From NCBI GenBank assembly GCA_902362365.1, contig CABIVQ010000006.1:19666-83665 (forward strand): a stretch of DNA of 64,000 nt, in the 5' to 3' direction. Shown here one piece after another: positions 55,919 to 64,000 of this stretch. The stretch's first letter is position 1, and each line of letters opens with the position of its first letter. The stretch comes from Clostridiaceae bacterium. Lineage in GTDB: Bacteria > Bacillota > Clostridia > Peptostreptococcales > Peptostreptococcaceae. The position numbers were made by a program, and so were the translations under genes. Below the pieces are notes generated by a model that was given only the letters and a program-made list of their open reading frames with translations, was not told where the DNA came from and searched no databases.

Positions 55919-56276
55919 TGTTAACTTAGAAGTAAAAAGAGGAGATTTGTATTATGCTGATTTAAGCCCGGTTGTAGGTTCGGAACAAGGTGGAGTGAGG
56001 CCGGTTCTGATAATACAAAATGATATAGGTAATAAGTACAGTCCAACAGTTATAATAGCTGCGATTACATCTCAAATTAACAAAGCTAAATTACCTACTC
56101 ATATAGAGATAAGTGCTAATGAATATGGGCTTAATAAGGACTCTGTAATTCTCTTAGAACAAATCAGAACTATTGATAAAAAGAGAATAAGAGAAAAGAT
56201 AGGTTGTCTAGATAGTAATGTGATGTTAAAAGTGGATAATGGTCTTCAAATAAGTTTGGGACTATTTAATATTTGA
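55911..56276 (+). CDS. ndoA: Endoribonuclease toxin NdoA (MazF / PemK family)
   Basis: mRNA interferase. The 121-residue protein has the family core [38 protein letters not shown] and [16 protein letters not shown] start at GTG 55911 ([12 protein letters not shown]), which overlaps the antitoxin end; the longer frame from 55866 would run well into ndoAI. In B. subtilis the enzyme cuts at UACAU; the site used here is unknown. It is followed by a terminator. Confidence 0.93.
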   Translation: MSNVNLEVKRGDLYYADLSPVVGSEQGGVRPVLIIQNDIGNKYSPTVIIAAITSQINKAKLPTHIEISANEYGLNKDSVILLEQIRTIDKKRIREKIGCLDSNVMLKVDNGLQISLGLFNI

Positions 56277-56315
56277 AAATTATTGGTATTATTTTTAATA
56301 TCAATAATTTTTTTT
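56276..56315 (+). terminator. Terminator after ndoA
   Basis: AAAATTATTG (56276-56285) pairs with CAATAATTTT (from 56302) with TATTA/TAATA in between, and a run of T follows. Confidence 0.85.
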
Positions 56316-56400
56316 ATTTGCAGAGGTTAAGTACGAGTTTATGAACATTTATATATAAATTTATTTTATTTTAAAAATAGAGTAAAAATTTGGAGAGAAG

Positions 56401-56409
56401 TGGTATAAT
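56401..56409 (+). promoter_or_regulatory. Extended -10 promoter for the transketolase pair
   Basis: TGGTATAAT has a perfect TATAAT at 56404-56409 with the extended TG. No clear -35 is seen. It is about 75 bases before the tkt start. Confidence 0.5.
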
Positions 56410-56483
56410 AATATGAGATTGGTATATAAATGTACATTACATAATAATGATTTTTTTACTTTACAAACCAGGGAGGTAATTAC

Positions 56484-57311
56484 ATGAGAGACCATAAAGG
56501 ATTAAATGAAATTACGTGTAGTATAAGAAAAGACATAGTTTCTATGATACACGGAGCAAAGTCAGGACATCCAGGAGGATCACTATCAGCAGTTGAGATA
56601 TTAACAGCTCTTTACTTTGATGAGATGAATATTGATCCAACTAATCCTAAGATGGAAGATAGAGATAGATTTGTTTTATCAAAAGGACATGCTGCTCCAG
56701 TTTTATATGCAACGTTAGCTCAAAAAGGATACTTTGATAAAGAAGAGTTAAAAGGATTAAGAAAAACGGGGAGGATGTTACAAGGGCATCCAGATATGAA
56801 GGGAACTCCAGGTGTTGAAATGTCAACAGGGTCATTAGGACAAGGGTTTTCGGTAGCATGTGGAATGGCTATGGCATCTAAATTAGATAATGCGCCATGG
56901 AGAGTATATGCTTTACTTGGAGATGGAGAGTGTCAAGAAGGAATAGTTTGGGAAGCTGCAATGAGTGCTGCTCACTATAAATTAGACAATATGACAGCAT
57001 TTTTAGATTATAATGGACTTCAAATAGATGGTAATACAGATGATGTAATGAGTTTAGGTTCTATAGTTGATAAATTCAAAGCTTTTGGGTGGAATGTTAT
57101 AGAAATAGATGGACATGATTTTGATCAAATATTTGCAGCTCTTGACATGGCTAAATCAACTGTAGGTCAACCAACTATGATAGTTGCTAAGACAATAAAA
57201 GGTAGAGGTGTATCATTTATGGAGAACCAAGCTGGATGGCATGGAAATGCTCCTAGTGACGAACACTTAAGAATTGCTTTAGAGGAATTAGGAGGTGCTT
57301 TCCATGAGTAA
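56484..57311 (+). CDS. tktA: Transketolase, N-terminal subunit
   Basis: The thiamine-diphosphate-binding half of a split transketolase, 275 residues. The TPP motif is [21 protein letters not shown] near 145-165, and [16 protein letters not shown] is the substrate-site segment. Works with the next gene in the non-oxidative pentose phosphate pathway, alongside RpiB. Two-gene transketolases are common in Clostridia and Archaea. CAGGGAGG precedes the ATG. It overlaps the next gene by 8 bases. Confidence 0.94.
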   Translation: MRDHKGLNEITCSIRKDIVSMIHGAKSGHPGGSLSAVEILTALYFDEMNIDPTNPKMEDRDRFVLSKGHAAPVLYATLAQKGYFDKEELKGLRKTGRMLQGHPDMKGTPGVEMSTGSLGQGFSVACGMAMASKLDNAPWRVYALLGDGECQEGIVWEAAMSAAHYKLDNMTAFLDYNGLQIDGNTDDVMSLGSIVDKFKAFGWNVIEIDGHDFDQIFAALDMAKSTVGQPTMIVAKTIKGRGVSFMENQAGWHGNAPSDEHLRIALEELGGAFHE

Positions 57312-58233
57312 AATAGCTACTAGAGATGCATATGGAAAAACATTGCTAAAATTAGGTGAAACAAATGATAATGTAGTGGTATTAGATGCAGACTTATCAA
57401 AATCTACAAAAACAAATGACTTTTCAAAGGCATTCCCAAATAGATTTTTTAACATGGGTATAGCTGAGCAAAACTTAATAGGTGCTGCTTGTGGATTTGC
57501 AACAGCAGGAAAAATTCCTTTTGCAAGTACTTTTGCTATGTTTGCTACAGGAAGAGCATTTGAAGTTATAAGAAATTCAGTATGCTATCCTAAATTAAAT
57601 GTTAAAATATGTGCTACTCATGCTGGTATAACAGTAGGAGAAGATGGAGCATCTCATGAAAGTATAGAAGATATATCTATAATGAGATCAATACCTAATA
57701 TGACTGTAGTAGTTCCTGCTGATGGAATAGAAACAGAAAAAGTAATATTAGAAGCAGCAAAATACAACGGACCAATGTATGTGCGTCTTGGAAGAAGTGC
57801 CGTTCCTACACTATTTGGGGAAGATTACAAATTCGAAATAGGAAAAGGTACTGTTCTTAGAGATGGTAATGACGCTACAATAATAGCTTGTGGTATGATG
57901 GTGAATGAAGCTATAATTGCGCATGAAGAATTAAAAGCTGAAGGTATAAATGTTAGAGTAATAAATATGTCTACAATAAAACCTATAGATAGAGAATTAA
58001 TTGTTAAAGCGGCTAAAGAAACAAAAGCTATAGTAACTGCAGAAGAGCATAGTATAATAGGTGGACTAGGATCTGCTGTAAGTGAAGTAGTATCTGAAGA
58101 ATGTCCAGTAATAGTTAAGAAGGTTGGAGTGAAAGATGTATTCGGAGAATCTGGAACACCAGCTGAGTTATTAGAAAAGTATGGATTAACGGCAAAACAT
58201 ATAGCTGAATCAGTAAGAGAAGCTTTAAAATAA
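57304..58233 (+). CDS. tktB: Transketolase, C-terminal subunit
   Basis: The pyrimidine-binding and C-terminal half, 309 residues. [20 protein letters not shown] is the catalytic Glu region, and [19 protein letters not shown] and [10 protein letters not shown] follow. I place the start at ATG 57304, with AGGAGGTG located in the end of the N-terminal gene. A longer frame from 57295 begins inside that region and is less likely. A terminator follows 9 bases after the stop. Confidence 0.94.
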   Translation: MSKIATRDAYGKTLLKLGETNDNVVVLDADLSKSTKTNDFSKAFPNRFFNMGIAEQNLIGAACGFATAGKIPFASTFAMFATGRAFEVIRNSVCYPKLNVKICATHAGITVGEDGASHESIEDISIMRSIPNMTVVVPADGIETEKVILEAAKYNGPMYVRLGRSAVPTLFGEDYKFEIGKGTVLRDGNDATIIACGMMVNEAIIAHEELKAEGINVRVINMSTIKPIDRELIVKAAKETKAIVTAEEHSIIGGLGSAVSEVVSEECPVIVKKVGVKDVFGESGTPAELLEKYGLTAKHIAESVREALK

Positions 58234-58241
58234 TAAATTAG

Positions 58242-58282
58242 AAAGACTTTGCAATAAAGTATATATTGCGAAGTCTTTTTTT
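58242..58282 (+). terminator. Terminator after the transketolase pair
   Basis: AAGACTTTGCAATA pairs with TATTGCGAAGTCTT with one mismatch, followed by seven T. Confidence 0.93.
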
Positions 58283-58344
58283 ATTTAATGTCATTCTAAT
58301 AATTAAATCATTTTCATATATTTAAAATAGATGGGGGTGATTGA

Positions 58345-58773
58345 GTGAATGTAAAATTCAATATGAAAGGGGTAATACTTGGAGTAGTACTAGTATTTTT
58401 TATCATAGGAGGATTTCTGTTCTTACCTAAAATGTTTATAGAGGATTCGACACCAGTAGATTATACTATGATTCAAAGGGATGCTATACCCGAAAAGATA
58501 TTAAATATTATGGACAAATATACAAATGAAGAGAGAGCATTAGCTGTCAAACTAGATAATAAAATATATGTAATAGTAACTAGAGCAAAGGAAAAAGACC
58601 AAGGAATAGAAATAGACAAGATAAGTATTGCTAAAGAAGAGGACAAGAATACGATGAAAGTTGAGATAACTTATAAAGATAAAAAAGATTCATATCCTTT
58701 TGTGGTTGCGGAAACAAATTTAACAGAACTTCCAGATAAAATAGAATTAAATTCTTCTAATGATGCTAAATAA
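58345..58773 (+). CDS. Membrane-anchored PrcB-like domain protein
   Basis: A 142-residue protein with one N-terminal membrane helix (about 8-30) and an extracytoplasmic domain. Residues about 60-137 (IYVIVTRAKEKDQGIEIDKI, then a strand ending SYPFVVAET) resemble the PrcB C-terminal domain, named for a subunit that works with a protease in Treponema. The start is GTG 58345 after GGGGGTGA. The family call is by pattern only. A C-terminal processing protease lies 3.5 kb downstream, but not in the same operon. Confidence 0.6.
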   Translation: MNVKFNMKGVILGVVLVFFIIGGFLFLPKMFIEDSTPVDYTMIQRDAIPEKILNIMDKYTNEERALAVKLDNKIYVIVTRAKEKDQGIEIDKISIAKEEDKNTMKVEITYKDKKDSYPFVVAETNLTELPDKIELNSSNDAK

Positions 58774-58840
58774 AAATATTTTTACATATAAATATGAAGT
58801 CCTAAGGTTACATAATAAAAAATGAACATAAATATTATTA

Positions 58841-58897
58841 AATATTAATCGGTAAGTGATTATATATAGATATAGTTGCTTACCAATTAATATTTTT
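58841..58897 (+). terminator. Terminator before the Lon-family gene
   Basis: AATATTAAT-C-GGTAAG pairs with CTTACC-A-ATTAATATT, followed by T. The long loop is AT-rich. Confidence 0.8.
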
Positions 58898-58997
58898 TGA
58901 ATTTTATTTCAAAATAATAATTAAAAAAGTTAAAATGCTTATTATTTAATAACAAGTAGGGAAAAATAAATCTCAAATACAAATTTGAGGTGAACAA

Positions 58998-61412
58998 ATG
59001 CTAAATATAGATAAATATAAAGTAAGTGAAGATAATTTAAAGTTTAAATGTTCGTTAGATGATTTAGATTTTAAAACAACAGAAGATATAGAGCCCTTAG
59101 GAGGAATAATAGGTCAGGATAGGGCTGTAACTTCTATAGAATTTGGCTTAAAAATGAAACATAAGGGATACAACATATATATAGCTGGAGTAAGTGGAAT
59201 AGGGAGAACCAATTATGCAAAATCTCTTATAAAGAAAAATATAAAATTTAATGAGAATCTAAAAGATTGGATATATGTTAATAATTTTAGAAATAATAAT
59301 GAGCCAGTAGCCTTATCTTTTAAAGCTGGAGTAGGTAAGGAGTTTAAGAATGATATTGATGATATTATAGAAAAATTAAAAGTTGAGATACCAAAAATAT
59401 TTAATTCTAAAGAATATGAAAATCATAATAGGCTTTTAATGACAGAATTAGAAAATAATATACATAGTATAATTGACGAATTAAATGAATTTGCTAAACC
59501 TAAGGGATTTAAATTTCAGATTACAGAAAGAGGTTTATTAAGTGTACCTATAAAAGAAGATGGTCAACTAATGGAAGAACCTGAATTAGGTAATCTTACA
59601 CCGTCTGAAATAAGAGAGTTAAGAGAACGAGGATTGAAGTTAAATCAAGAAAGTAAGGAATATATAGATAAAATAAAATCCTGTGAAGATATATACAAGA
59701 ATAAAAGCAATGAGTTAGATAGAAATGTAGGAAGAAGTTTAGTTGGATTTTATGGTCAATATTTATTAACTAAGTATGGAGAAGATGAAAAGGTAAATAA
59801 ATATATAAATGCTTTATGTAATGATATTGTGAATAATATTGCTAAGTTTAAAAAAGAGCCGGAAGATGATAAAAAAGATGCAATGGCATTATTGGGAATT
59901 ATGCCCAATAAAAGAGATGATAAATTCTTAAATAGATATAGGGTTAACTTATTTATAGATAATAGTGAGTGTAAAGAATGTAAGATTATAGTTGAAAGTA
60001 ATCCTACGTATTACAATTTAACAGGTTCTATAGAGTATAAAAATGAGATGGGTTCATTAACAACAAGTTTTATGGAAATAAAACCTGGAGCAATTCATAA
60101 AGCTAATGGTGGATTTTTAATTATTAATGTAAGGGATTTGTTATCGAATCCTTTTTCATGGGAGTGCTTAAAAAGGACGTTAAAAACAGAAAAGATAAAT
60201 ATAGAATCTTTAAATAAGCAGTATGGATATTTAGTTACATCAACTTTGAAACCGGAGCCAATAGATTTAGATTTAAAAGTTATTTTAATTGGAGATAGCT
60301 ACTATTACAATCTGCTTTATGCTTATGAAGATGATTTTAGAAATTTATTTAAGATAATGGCTGACTTTGATATAGAAGTAGATAGGAATAAAGATAATAT
60401 TTACAAAACAGTTCAACTTATTTCGAATAAATGTAAGGAATCAAATTTAAAACATTTTTATAAATCTGCAGTAGAAAGATTGATAGAGTATAGCACTAGA
60501 ATAAGTGATGACAAAGATAAGCTTAGTGCTAGATTTAATAAAATTGTAGATATAATATATGAAGCAGATGCTGTTACAGATGATTATGAACTATATGTAA
60601 CAAGAAAAGATGTAGATAAAGCAATAAAACAAAAGATATACAGAAACAATAAGTATGAAGAAAAATTAAATGAAATGTTTGAGAATGGAACATTATTAAT
60701 CGATCTAGATGGAGAAAAAGTAGGACAAATAAATGGATTAGCTGTTATGGGAACAGGAGAGTATTCCTTTGGAAAGCCATCAAAAATAACTGCATCTACT
60801 TATAGAGGAAGAAGAGGAATTATAAATATCGAAAGAGAAATAAAAAAAAGTGGAAGTATTCATGATAAAGGTGTATTAATTTTAAGTGGTTACTTAGGAA
60901 ATAGATATGGTAAGGAAAAGCCACTATCAATATCTACATCTATAACATTTGAACAAAATTATAATGGAATAGATGGCGATAGTGCATCTAGTACAGAGCT
61001 GTATGCAATAATATCTAGTATTGCAGATATACCAATAAAGCAATATATAGCGGTCACAGGTTCAGTAAGTCAAAAAGGTGAAATTCAACCAATAGGAGGA
61101 GTTAATGAAAAAATAGAAGGTTTCTTTGATGTTTGCAAGATAAAAGGATTTACAGGAAAGCAAGGTGTAATGATACCGATACAAAATGTAAGAAACTTAA
61201 TATTAAAAGATGAAATTATAGAAGCTGTTAAAGAGGGAAGTTTTAATATATATGCAATATCAAATATAGATGAAGGTTTAGAAATTCTTACAGGTAAAAG
61301 TAAAGAAGAAATTGATCTTGCTGTAAATGAAGTATTGGATAAATATAGGAAACTAGATAAAGAAGATGATGAAGAAAAAAATAAAGATAAGAAGAAAAAT
61401 AAAGATAAATAA
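58998..61412 (+). CDS. Lon-family ATP-dependent protease (LonB / YcbZ-like, AAA_32)
   Basis: An 804-residue protein with an N-terminal AAA region and a C-terminal Lon protease domain. The catalytic pair is Ser662 (GDSASS) and Lys705 (VNEKIEGF), 43 residues apart, as in E. coli Lon. The nucleotide loop near 60-75 reads AGVSGIGRTNYAKS, with Arg where Lys is usual. The middle (about 90-320) is a coiled helical insertion typical of this family. The last 25 residues are almost all charged. There is no membrane helix, unlike archaeal LonB. The ATG follows TTGAGGTGA. Confidence 0.9.
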   Translation: MLNIDKYKVSEDNLKFKCSLDDLDFKTTEDIEPLGGIIGQDRAVTSIEFGLKMKHKGYNIYIAGVSGIGRTNYAKSLIKKNIKFNENLKDWIYVNNFRNNNEPVALSFKAGVGKEFKNDIDDIIEKLKVEIPKIFNSKEYENHNRLLMTELENNIHSIIDELNEFAKPKGFKFQITERGLLSVPIKEDGQLMEEPELGNLTPSEIRELRERGLKLNQESKEYIDKIKSCEDIYKNKSNELDRNVGRSLVGFYGQYLLTKYGEDEKVNKYINALCNDIVNNIAKFKKEPEDDKKDAMALLGIMPNKRDDKFLNRYRVNLFIDNSECKECKIIVESNPTYYNLTGSIEYKNEMGSLTTSFMEIKPGAIHKANGGFLIINVRDLLSNPFSWECLKRTLKTEKINIESLNKQYGYLVTSTLKPEPIDLDLKVILIGDSYYYNLLYAYEDDFRNLFKIMADFDIEVDRNKDNIYKTVQLISNKCKESNLKHFYKSAVERLIEYSTRISDDKDKLSARFNKIVDIIYEADAVTDDYELYVTRKDVDKAIKQKIYRNNKYEEKLNEMFENGTLLIDLDGEKVGQINGLAVMGTGEYSFGKPSKITASTYRGRRGIINIEREIKKSGSIHDKGVLILSGYLGNRYGKEKPLSISTSITFEQNYNGIDGDSASSTELYAIISSIADIPIKQYIAVTGSVSQKGEIQPIGGVNEKIEGFFDVCKIKGFTGKQGVMIPIQNVRNLILKDEIIEAVKEGSFNIYAISNIDEGLEILTGKSKEEIDLAVNEVLDKYRKLDKEDDEEKNKDKKKNKDK

Positions 61413-61446
61413 AGAAGACAATGAGAACATAGATTAAAGGTAGATG

Positions 61447-61503
61447 AAATAATAAAGCTGTAGTGACTTAAAGATAATAAAATCTACAGCTTTATTATTT
61501 TTA
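61447..61503. terminator. Shared terminator between the convergent Lon-family and 5-FCL genes
   Basis: AATAATAAAGCTGTAG pairs with CTACAGCTTTATTATT around a 20-base loop, then T on the plus strand. It can serve both strands. Confidence 0.85.
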
Positions 61504-61519
61504 AAAAATTTATTAAAAA

Positions 61520-62092
61520 TCATTTATTAGGAGTTATAATTTTAGATTCAGTAATGATAAAATCTAATTGAGCATCATGAGGATCTTTTGGTACTTCATC
61601 AAATATTTGTAAATCAAAAGCAATTCCTATAGTTTTAGCATCTGGTCTTAAATTTTCTAAAAATCTATCATAAAAACCTCCGCCATACCCCAGTCGATAA
61701 CAATCAGTATCATAAGCAACAGCAGGAACTATTACAACATCTAAGTCTTTTATACCTATAGCTTGGGAACACTCAGGTTTTGGTTCTCTTATATTATAAG
61801 CGCCAATTTTGATCCCTTCTTTAAGATCTGTGATTTGAGTTGGTATTAATTTTTTTTCTTCTTTTAAAGTTATAGGAGAAGCGACAATTTTTCTTAAAGA
61901 TATTAGCTTATTAATTAAATTATCTGTTTGTACTTCATTATTAAAATCAAAATAAAGCATAATCGTTTTTGCTTTTTTTATACAGTCCATTTGTAATAGT
62001 TTGTCTGTTATTATAGAAGAATTTTTAGAAATAAATTCTGGGCTTTGATTCTTTCTTTCAGATATAACCTTTTTTCTAAATTCTTTTTTCAT
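61520..62092 (-). CDS. 5-formyltetrahydrofolate cyclo-ligase
   Basis: ATP-dependent enzyme that turns 5-formyl-THF into methenyl-THF, clearing a folate side product. The 190-residue protein has MKKEFRKKVISERKNQSPEF at the N terminus, TIMLYFDFNNEVQTD, and the C-terminal signature YRLGYGGGFYDRFL with the ATP-binding Gly run. This is the only complete minus-strand gene in the window. Its start is ATG at 62092, with AGGGGT upstream on the minus strand. Confidence 0.95.
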   Translation of the reverse strand: MKKEFRKKVISERKNQSPEFISKNSSIITDKLLQMDCIKKAKTIMLYFDFNNEVQTDNLINKLISLRKIVASPITLKEEKKLIPTQITDLKEGIKIGAYNIREPKPECSQAIGIKDLDVVIVPAVAYDTDCYRLGYGGGFYDRFLENLRPDAKTIGIAFDLQIFDEVPKDPHDAQLDFIITESKIITPNK

Positions 62093-62265
62093 TGAAATCT
62101 ACCCCTTTATATTATGGTATAATATGGATATGCAATTTAGAATTGTATACCTATTATAAATTTTAGTATATGCATAAGACTTGGGCAACAGAATTGATAA
62201 TGGGGTAATAAAAAGAATAGCTAGTCATATAATATAAAGTAGATTATTTAAAGGAGATGCATTAA

Positions 62266-63417
62266 ATGATATCTAAAAAAAAGGCCATAATAGGGTCAAT
62301 AGTTTTAGTAGCAGTTACGGCTATGCTTACATCAACGTTGCAAATAGCAATTGGTAATAAGGTTGTAATACCTAGAGACTTATATGAAAGTTATAAGAAA
62401 TATAATAAGTTAATTGGACTAGAGCAAATAGTAGAAGGAGACTTTTACAAAGAAGTTTCGGAGGATGATTTAGTACAAGGATCTATAAAGGGAATGTTTT
62501 CAGGTTTGGGAGACATATATTCTCAGTATTATACTAAAGAGGAATTTGAATCATTAAAAGAACAAACAAGCGGATCATTTGTAGGAATAGGAGTTTATAT
62601 TAGCCCTACATCAGATGATGATTATATAACAATAATCGCACCAATAGAAGGATCTCCAGCTGAAAAGGGTGGTATAAAAGCAGGGGATAAAATCATAAAA
62701 GTAGACGATCAAAATGTATATGCAAATGATTCTGACAAAGCAATAAGCATGATAAAAGGAAAAGCTGGTACAGAAGTTAAACTTACTCTAAAAAGAGGAG
62801 AAGAAGAGCTTGATTTAAAGATAAAGAGAGAAGAAATAATATCTAAGAGTGTTGATAGTAAAGTTTTAGAAGATGGTATAGGCTATATAAAAATAACATC
62901 ATTTAATGAAAATACATATAAAGAGTTTACAGAAGCACTAAGTAATTTGAAAAAGCAAAATATAAAAGGATTAGCTTTAGATTTAAGAAATAATCCTGGT
63001 GGTTTATTAGATATTTGTAGTGAAATTGCTGATGACTTAATTGGAGAAGGGACAATTGTATATACTAAGGATAATAAAGGTGATAAAGAATACATAAAGT
63101 CTGACTCAAATAAATTAGGTCTACCAATAGCAGTTTTAGTTAATGAAGGCAGTGCATCTGCATCAGAAATACTTACAGCTGCAATAGTAGATAATAATGA
63201 AGGTATAGCAATAGGAACTACTACTTTTGGGAAAGGTTTAGTTCAAAGTGTTAGAGAACTAAAAGATGGAACTGGGTATAAATTGACTACAGCACAATAC
63301 TTCACTCCAAATGATAATTACATACATGGAAAGGGTATAGAGCCTAAAATCATAGAAAAAGATGAAAATAAACAATTAGATGTGGCTGTTAATTGGATAA
63401 AAGAGCAAATTAAATAA
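62266..63417 (+). CDS. C-terminal processing protease (S41 family, CtpA/CtpB-like)
   Basis: Serine protease outside the membrane that trims proteins at their C termini; in Bacillus CtpB helps start sigma-K signalling. The 383-residue protein has an N-terminal signal anchor (about 7-27), a PDZ domain (about 98-180; GSFVGIGVYISP, IEGSPAEKGGIKAGDKI) and an S41 core. The catalytic Ser298 is in GSASASEIL and Lys323 in TTFGKGLVQS, 25 residues apart as in the family. AAAGGAGATG precedes the ATG. A terminator follows. Confidence 0.93.
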   Translation: MISKKKAIIGSIVLVAVTAMLTSTLQIAIGNKVVIPRDLYESYKKYNKLIGLEQIVEGDFYKEVSEDDLVQGSIKGMFSGLGDIYSQYYTKEEFESLKEQTSGSFVGIGVYISPTSDDDYITIIAPIEGSPAEKGGIKAGDKIIKVDDQNVYANDSDKAISMIKGKAGTEVKLTLKRGEEELDLKIKREEIISKSVDSKVLEDGIGYIKITSFNENTYKEFTEALSNLKKQNIKGLALDLRNNPGGLLDICSEIADDLIGEGTIVYTKDNKGDKEYIKSDSNKLGLPIAVLVNEGSASASEILTAAIVDNNEGIAIGTTTFGKGLVQSVRELKDGTGYKLTTAQYFTPNDNYIHGKGIEPKIIEKDENKQLDVAVNWIKEQIK

Positions 63418-63425
63418 TATATAAT

Positions 63426-63482
63426 AAAGGATGGCACTATTTATACGAATTTAAATTGCTGCCATCTTTTTATAATTAAAAA
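63426..63482 (+). terminator. Terminator after the C-terminal processing protease gene
   Basis: GATGGCA (63430-63436) pairs with TGCCATC (63470-63476), flanked by A and T runs. The following 63483-63760 stretch is very AT-rich; I see nothing else in it. Confidence 0.8.
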
Positions 63483-63760
63483 AGTTTTACTTGAATATAT
63501 TTTCATAAAACTATACATAATCAAAATAAAGGGTATATATATGTTTTCTATTAAATAAGGAATTATAAAATAATATATAATACAAAATCTAAATTAAAGT
63601 AAAATTATAAAATAAAATTTAAAATGAATTTTTTATATTATTTTGATAAAGAAATAAAAAAAGGTGGATATTTTTAACAAAATTTGTATTTAAAATAAAG
63701 GTAAAATAGAAAATATATAGAATTAATTAATAAATAGTTATGGTAATGGGATGTGAGTTT

Positions 63761-63880
63761 ATGAAAGAGAATATGGAAAAAGTTATTGATTTTGAAGAAT
63801 ATAAAAATAAAAAGAAGAAAATAGAAGTCGATAGAGTTGAACTTTTGAAGCTTATAAAACAAATAGTAATGACAAAATAG
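63761..63880 (+). CDS. Small charged hypothetical protein (39 aa)
   Basis: ORF of 39 codons with start ATG 63761; GGGA at 63748-63751 and GTGAG nearer could be ribosome sites. An in-frame ATG at 63740 would add seven residues. The product is rich in Lys and Glu (EEYKNKKKKIEVDRVELLK) and probably forms one helix. I recognise no family. It is followed by a weak hairpin GTTGCA / TGCAAC at 63900-63924 with a T-rich tail. Evidence that it is real is modest. Confidence 0.4.
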   Translation: MKENMEKVIDFEEYKNKKKKIEVDRVELLKLIKQIVMTK

Positions 63881-63899
63881 AGAGCAAACTGCTTCTAGT

Positions 63900-63933
63900 G
63901 TTGCATCTAGTTAATATTTGCAACTTGATTTTT
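63900..63933 (+). terminator. Weak terminator after the small ORF
   Basis: GTTGCA (63900-63905) pairs with TGCAAC (63919-63924), 13-base loop, followed by TTGATTTTT. Confidence 0.35.
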
Positions 63934-64000
63934 ACAAAATTTATATAATGAAAAAAATAACCTTCTTTGGTTAAATGGAAGTAACGACAAATCCATCCAA

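Noticed and set aside
55637..56276. ndoAI-ndoA considered as a mobile toxin-antitoxin module
   Set aside because: The pair sits in its conserved chromosomal place after alr, with no repeats or integrase nearby, so it is a resident module.
63951..64000. Possible minus-strand gene end with stop at 63971-63973 and a hairpin GGTTA/TAACC followed by T on the minus strand
   Set aside because: Only nine codons are visible and the stem is 5 bp, so neither gene nor terminator can be supported.

Overview
The window looks like chromosome from a low-GC, spore-forming Clostridia, most likely Peptostreptococcaceae (Clostridioides / Paraclostridium / Romboutsia type). Evidence seen: strongly AT-rich DNA, good Shine-Dalgarno sites, frequent TTG/GTG starts, many sporulation genes (spoVG, spoVT, spoVB-like, yabP, yabQ, spoIIE), and a type IV pilus operon placed beside prs behind a c-di-GMP-II riboswitch, as I recall for C. 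difficile. The species cannot be fixed from this sequence. I saw no rRNA, tRNA, CRISPR array, insertion sequence or prophage.

Layout. 1-5.5 kb: murC (minus strand, cut by the window edge), then purR, spoVG, glmU and prs. 5.6-17.3 kb: a riboswitch with an overlapping terminator, then a type IV pilus cluster (pilA1, pilB, pilC, a pilM-pilN fusion, pilO, three minor pilins, pilT and two prepilin peptidases). 17.3-31.8 kb: pth, mfd, prsA, spoVT, yabM-like flippase, yabN/mazG, hup, rqcP(yabO), yabP, yabQ, divIC, ppx/gppA and spoIIE. This order is close to the origin-proximal cluster of Bacillus subtilis, with the pilus operon inserted between prs and pth. 31.8-32.2 kb: a non-coding stretch with repeated DnaA-box-like motifs. 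32.2-36.6 kb: an exported M3 peptidase, galU, a tiny membrane peptide and glpX. 36.8-45.5 kb: rho (with an Asn-rich insertion), rpmE, tdk, yqhQ, prmC, prfA, a ZIP transporter, sua5, rpiB and upp. 45.6-52.8 kb: the complete F-type ATP synthase operon. 52.9-56.3 kb: acpS, a CBS protein, a ydcC-like lipoprotein, alr and the ndoAI/ndoA toxin-antitoxin pair. 56.4-63.4 kb: split transketolase, a PrcB-like protein, a Lon-family protease, 5-formyl-THF cyclo-ligase (minus) and a C-terminal processing protease. A small ORF ends the window.

How the parts work together. The pilus cluster is a self-contained machine: high c-di-GMP should prevent termination ahead of pilA1 and turn on pilins, motors and peptidases together. 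Most other genes are housekeeping. The ATP synthase is notable: subunit c carries the full sodium-binding signature, and epsilon ends after its N-terminal domain, so the enzyme is predicted to be Na+-coupled and to lack the usual epsilon brake. The least explained pieces are non-coding: the DnaA-box-like cluster with a perfect 14-bp inverted repeat (31.8-32.1 kb), a structured element after divIC, a long hairpin before glpX, and hairpins that bury the ribosome binding sites of spoIIE and the exported peptidase. I did not find a wholly new multi-gene system.
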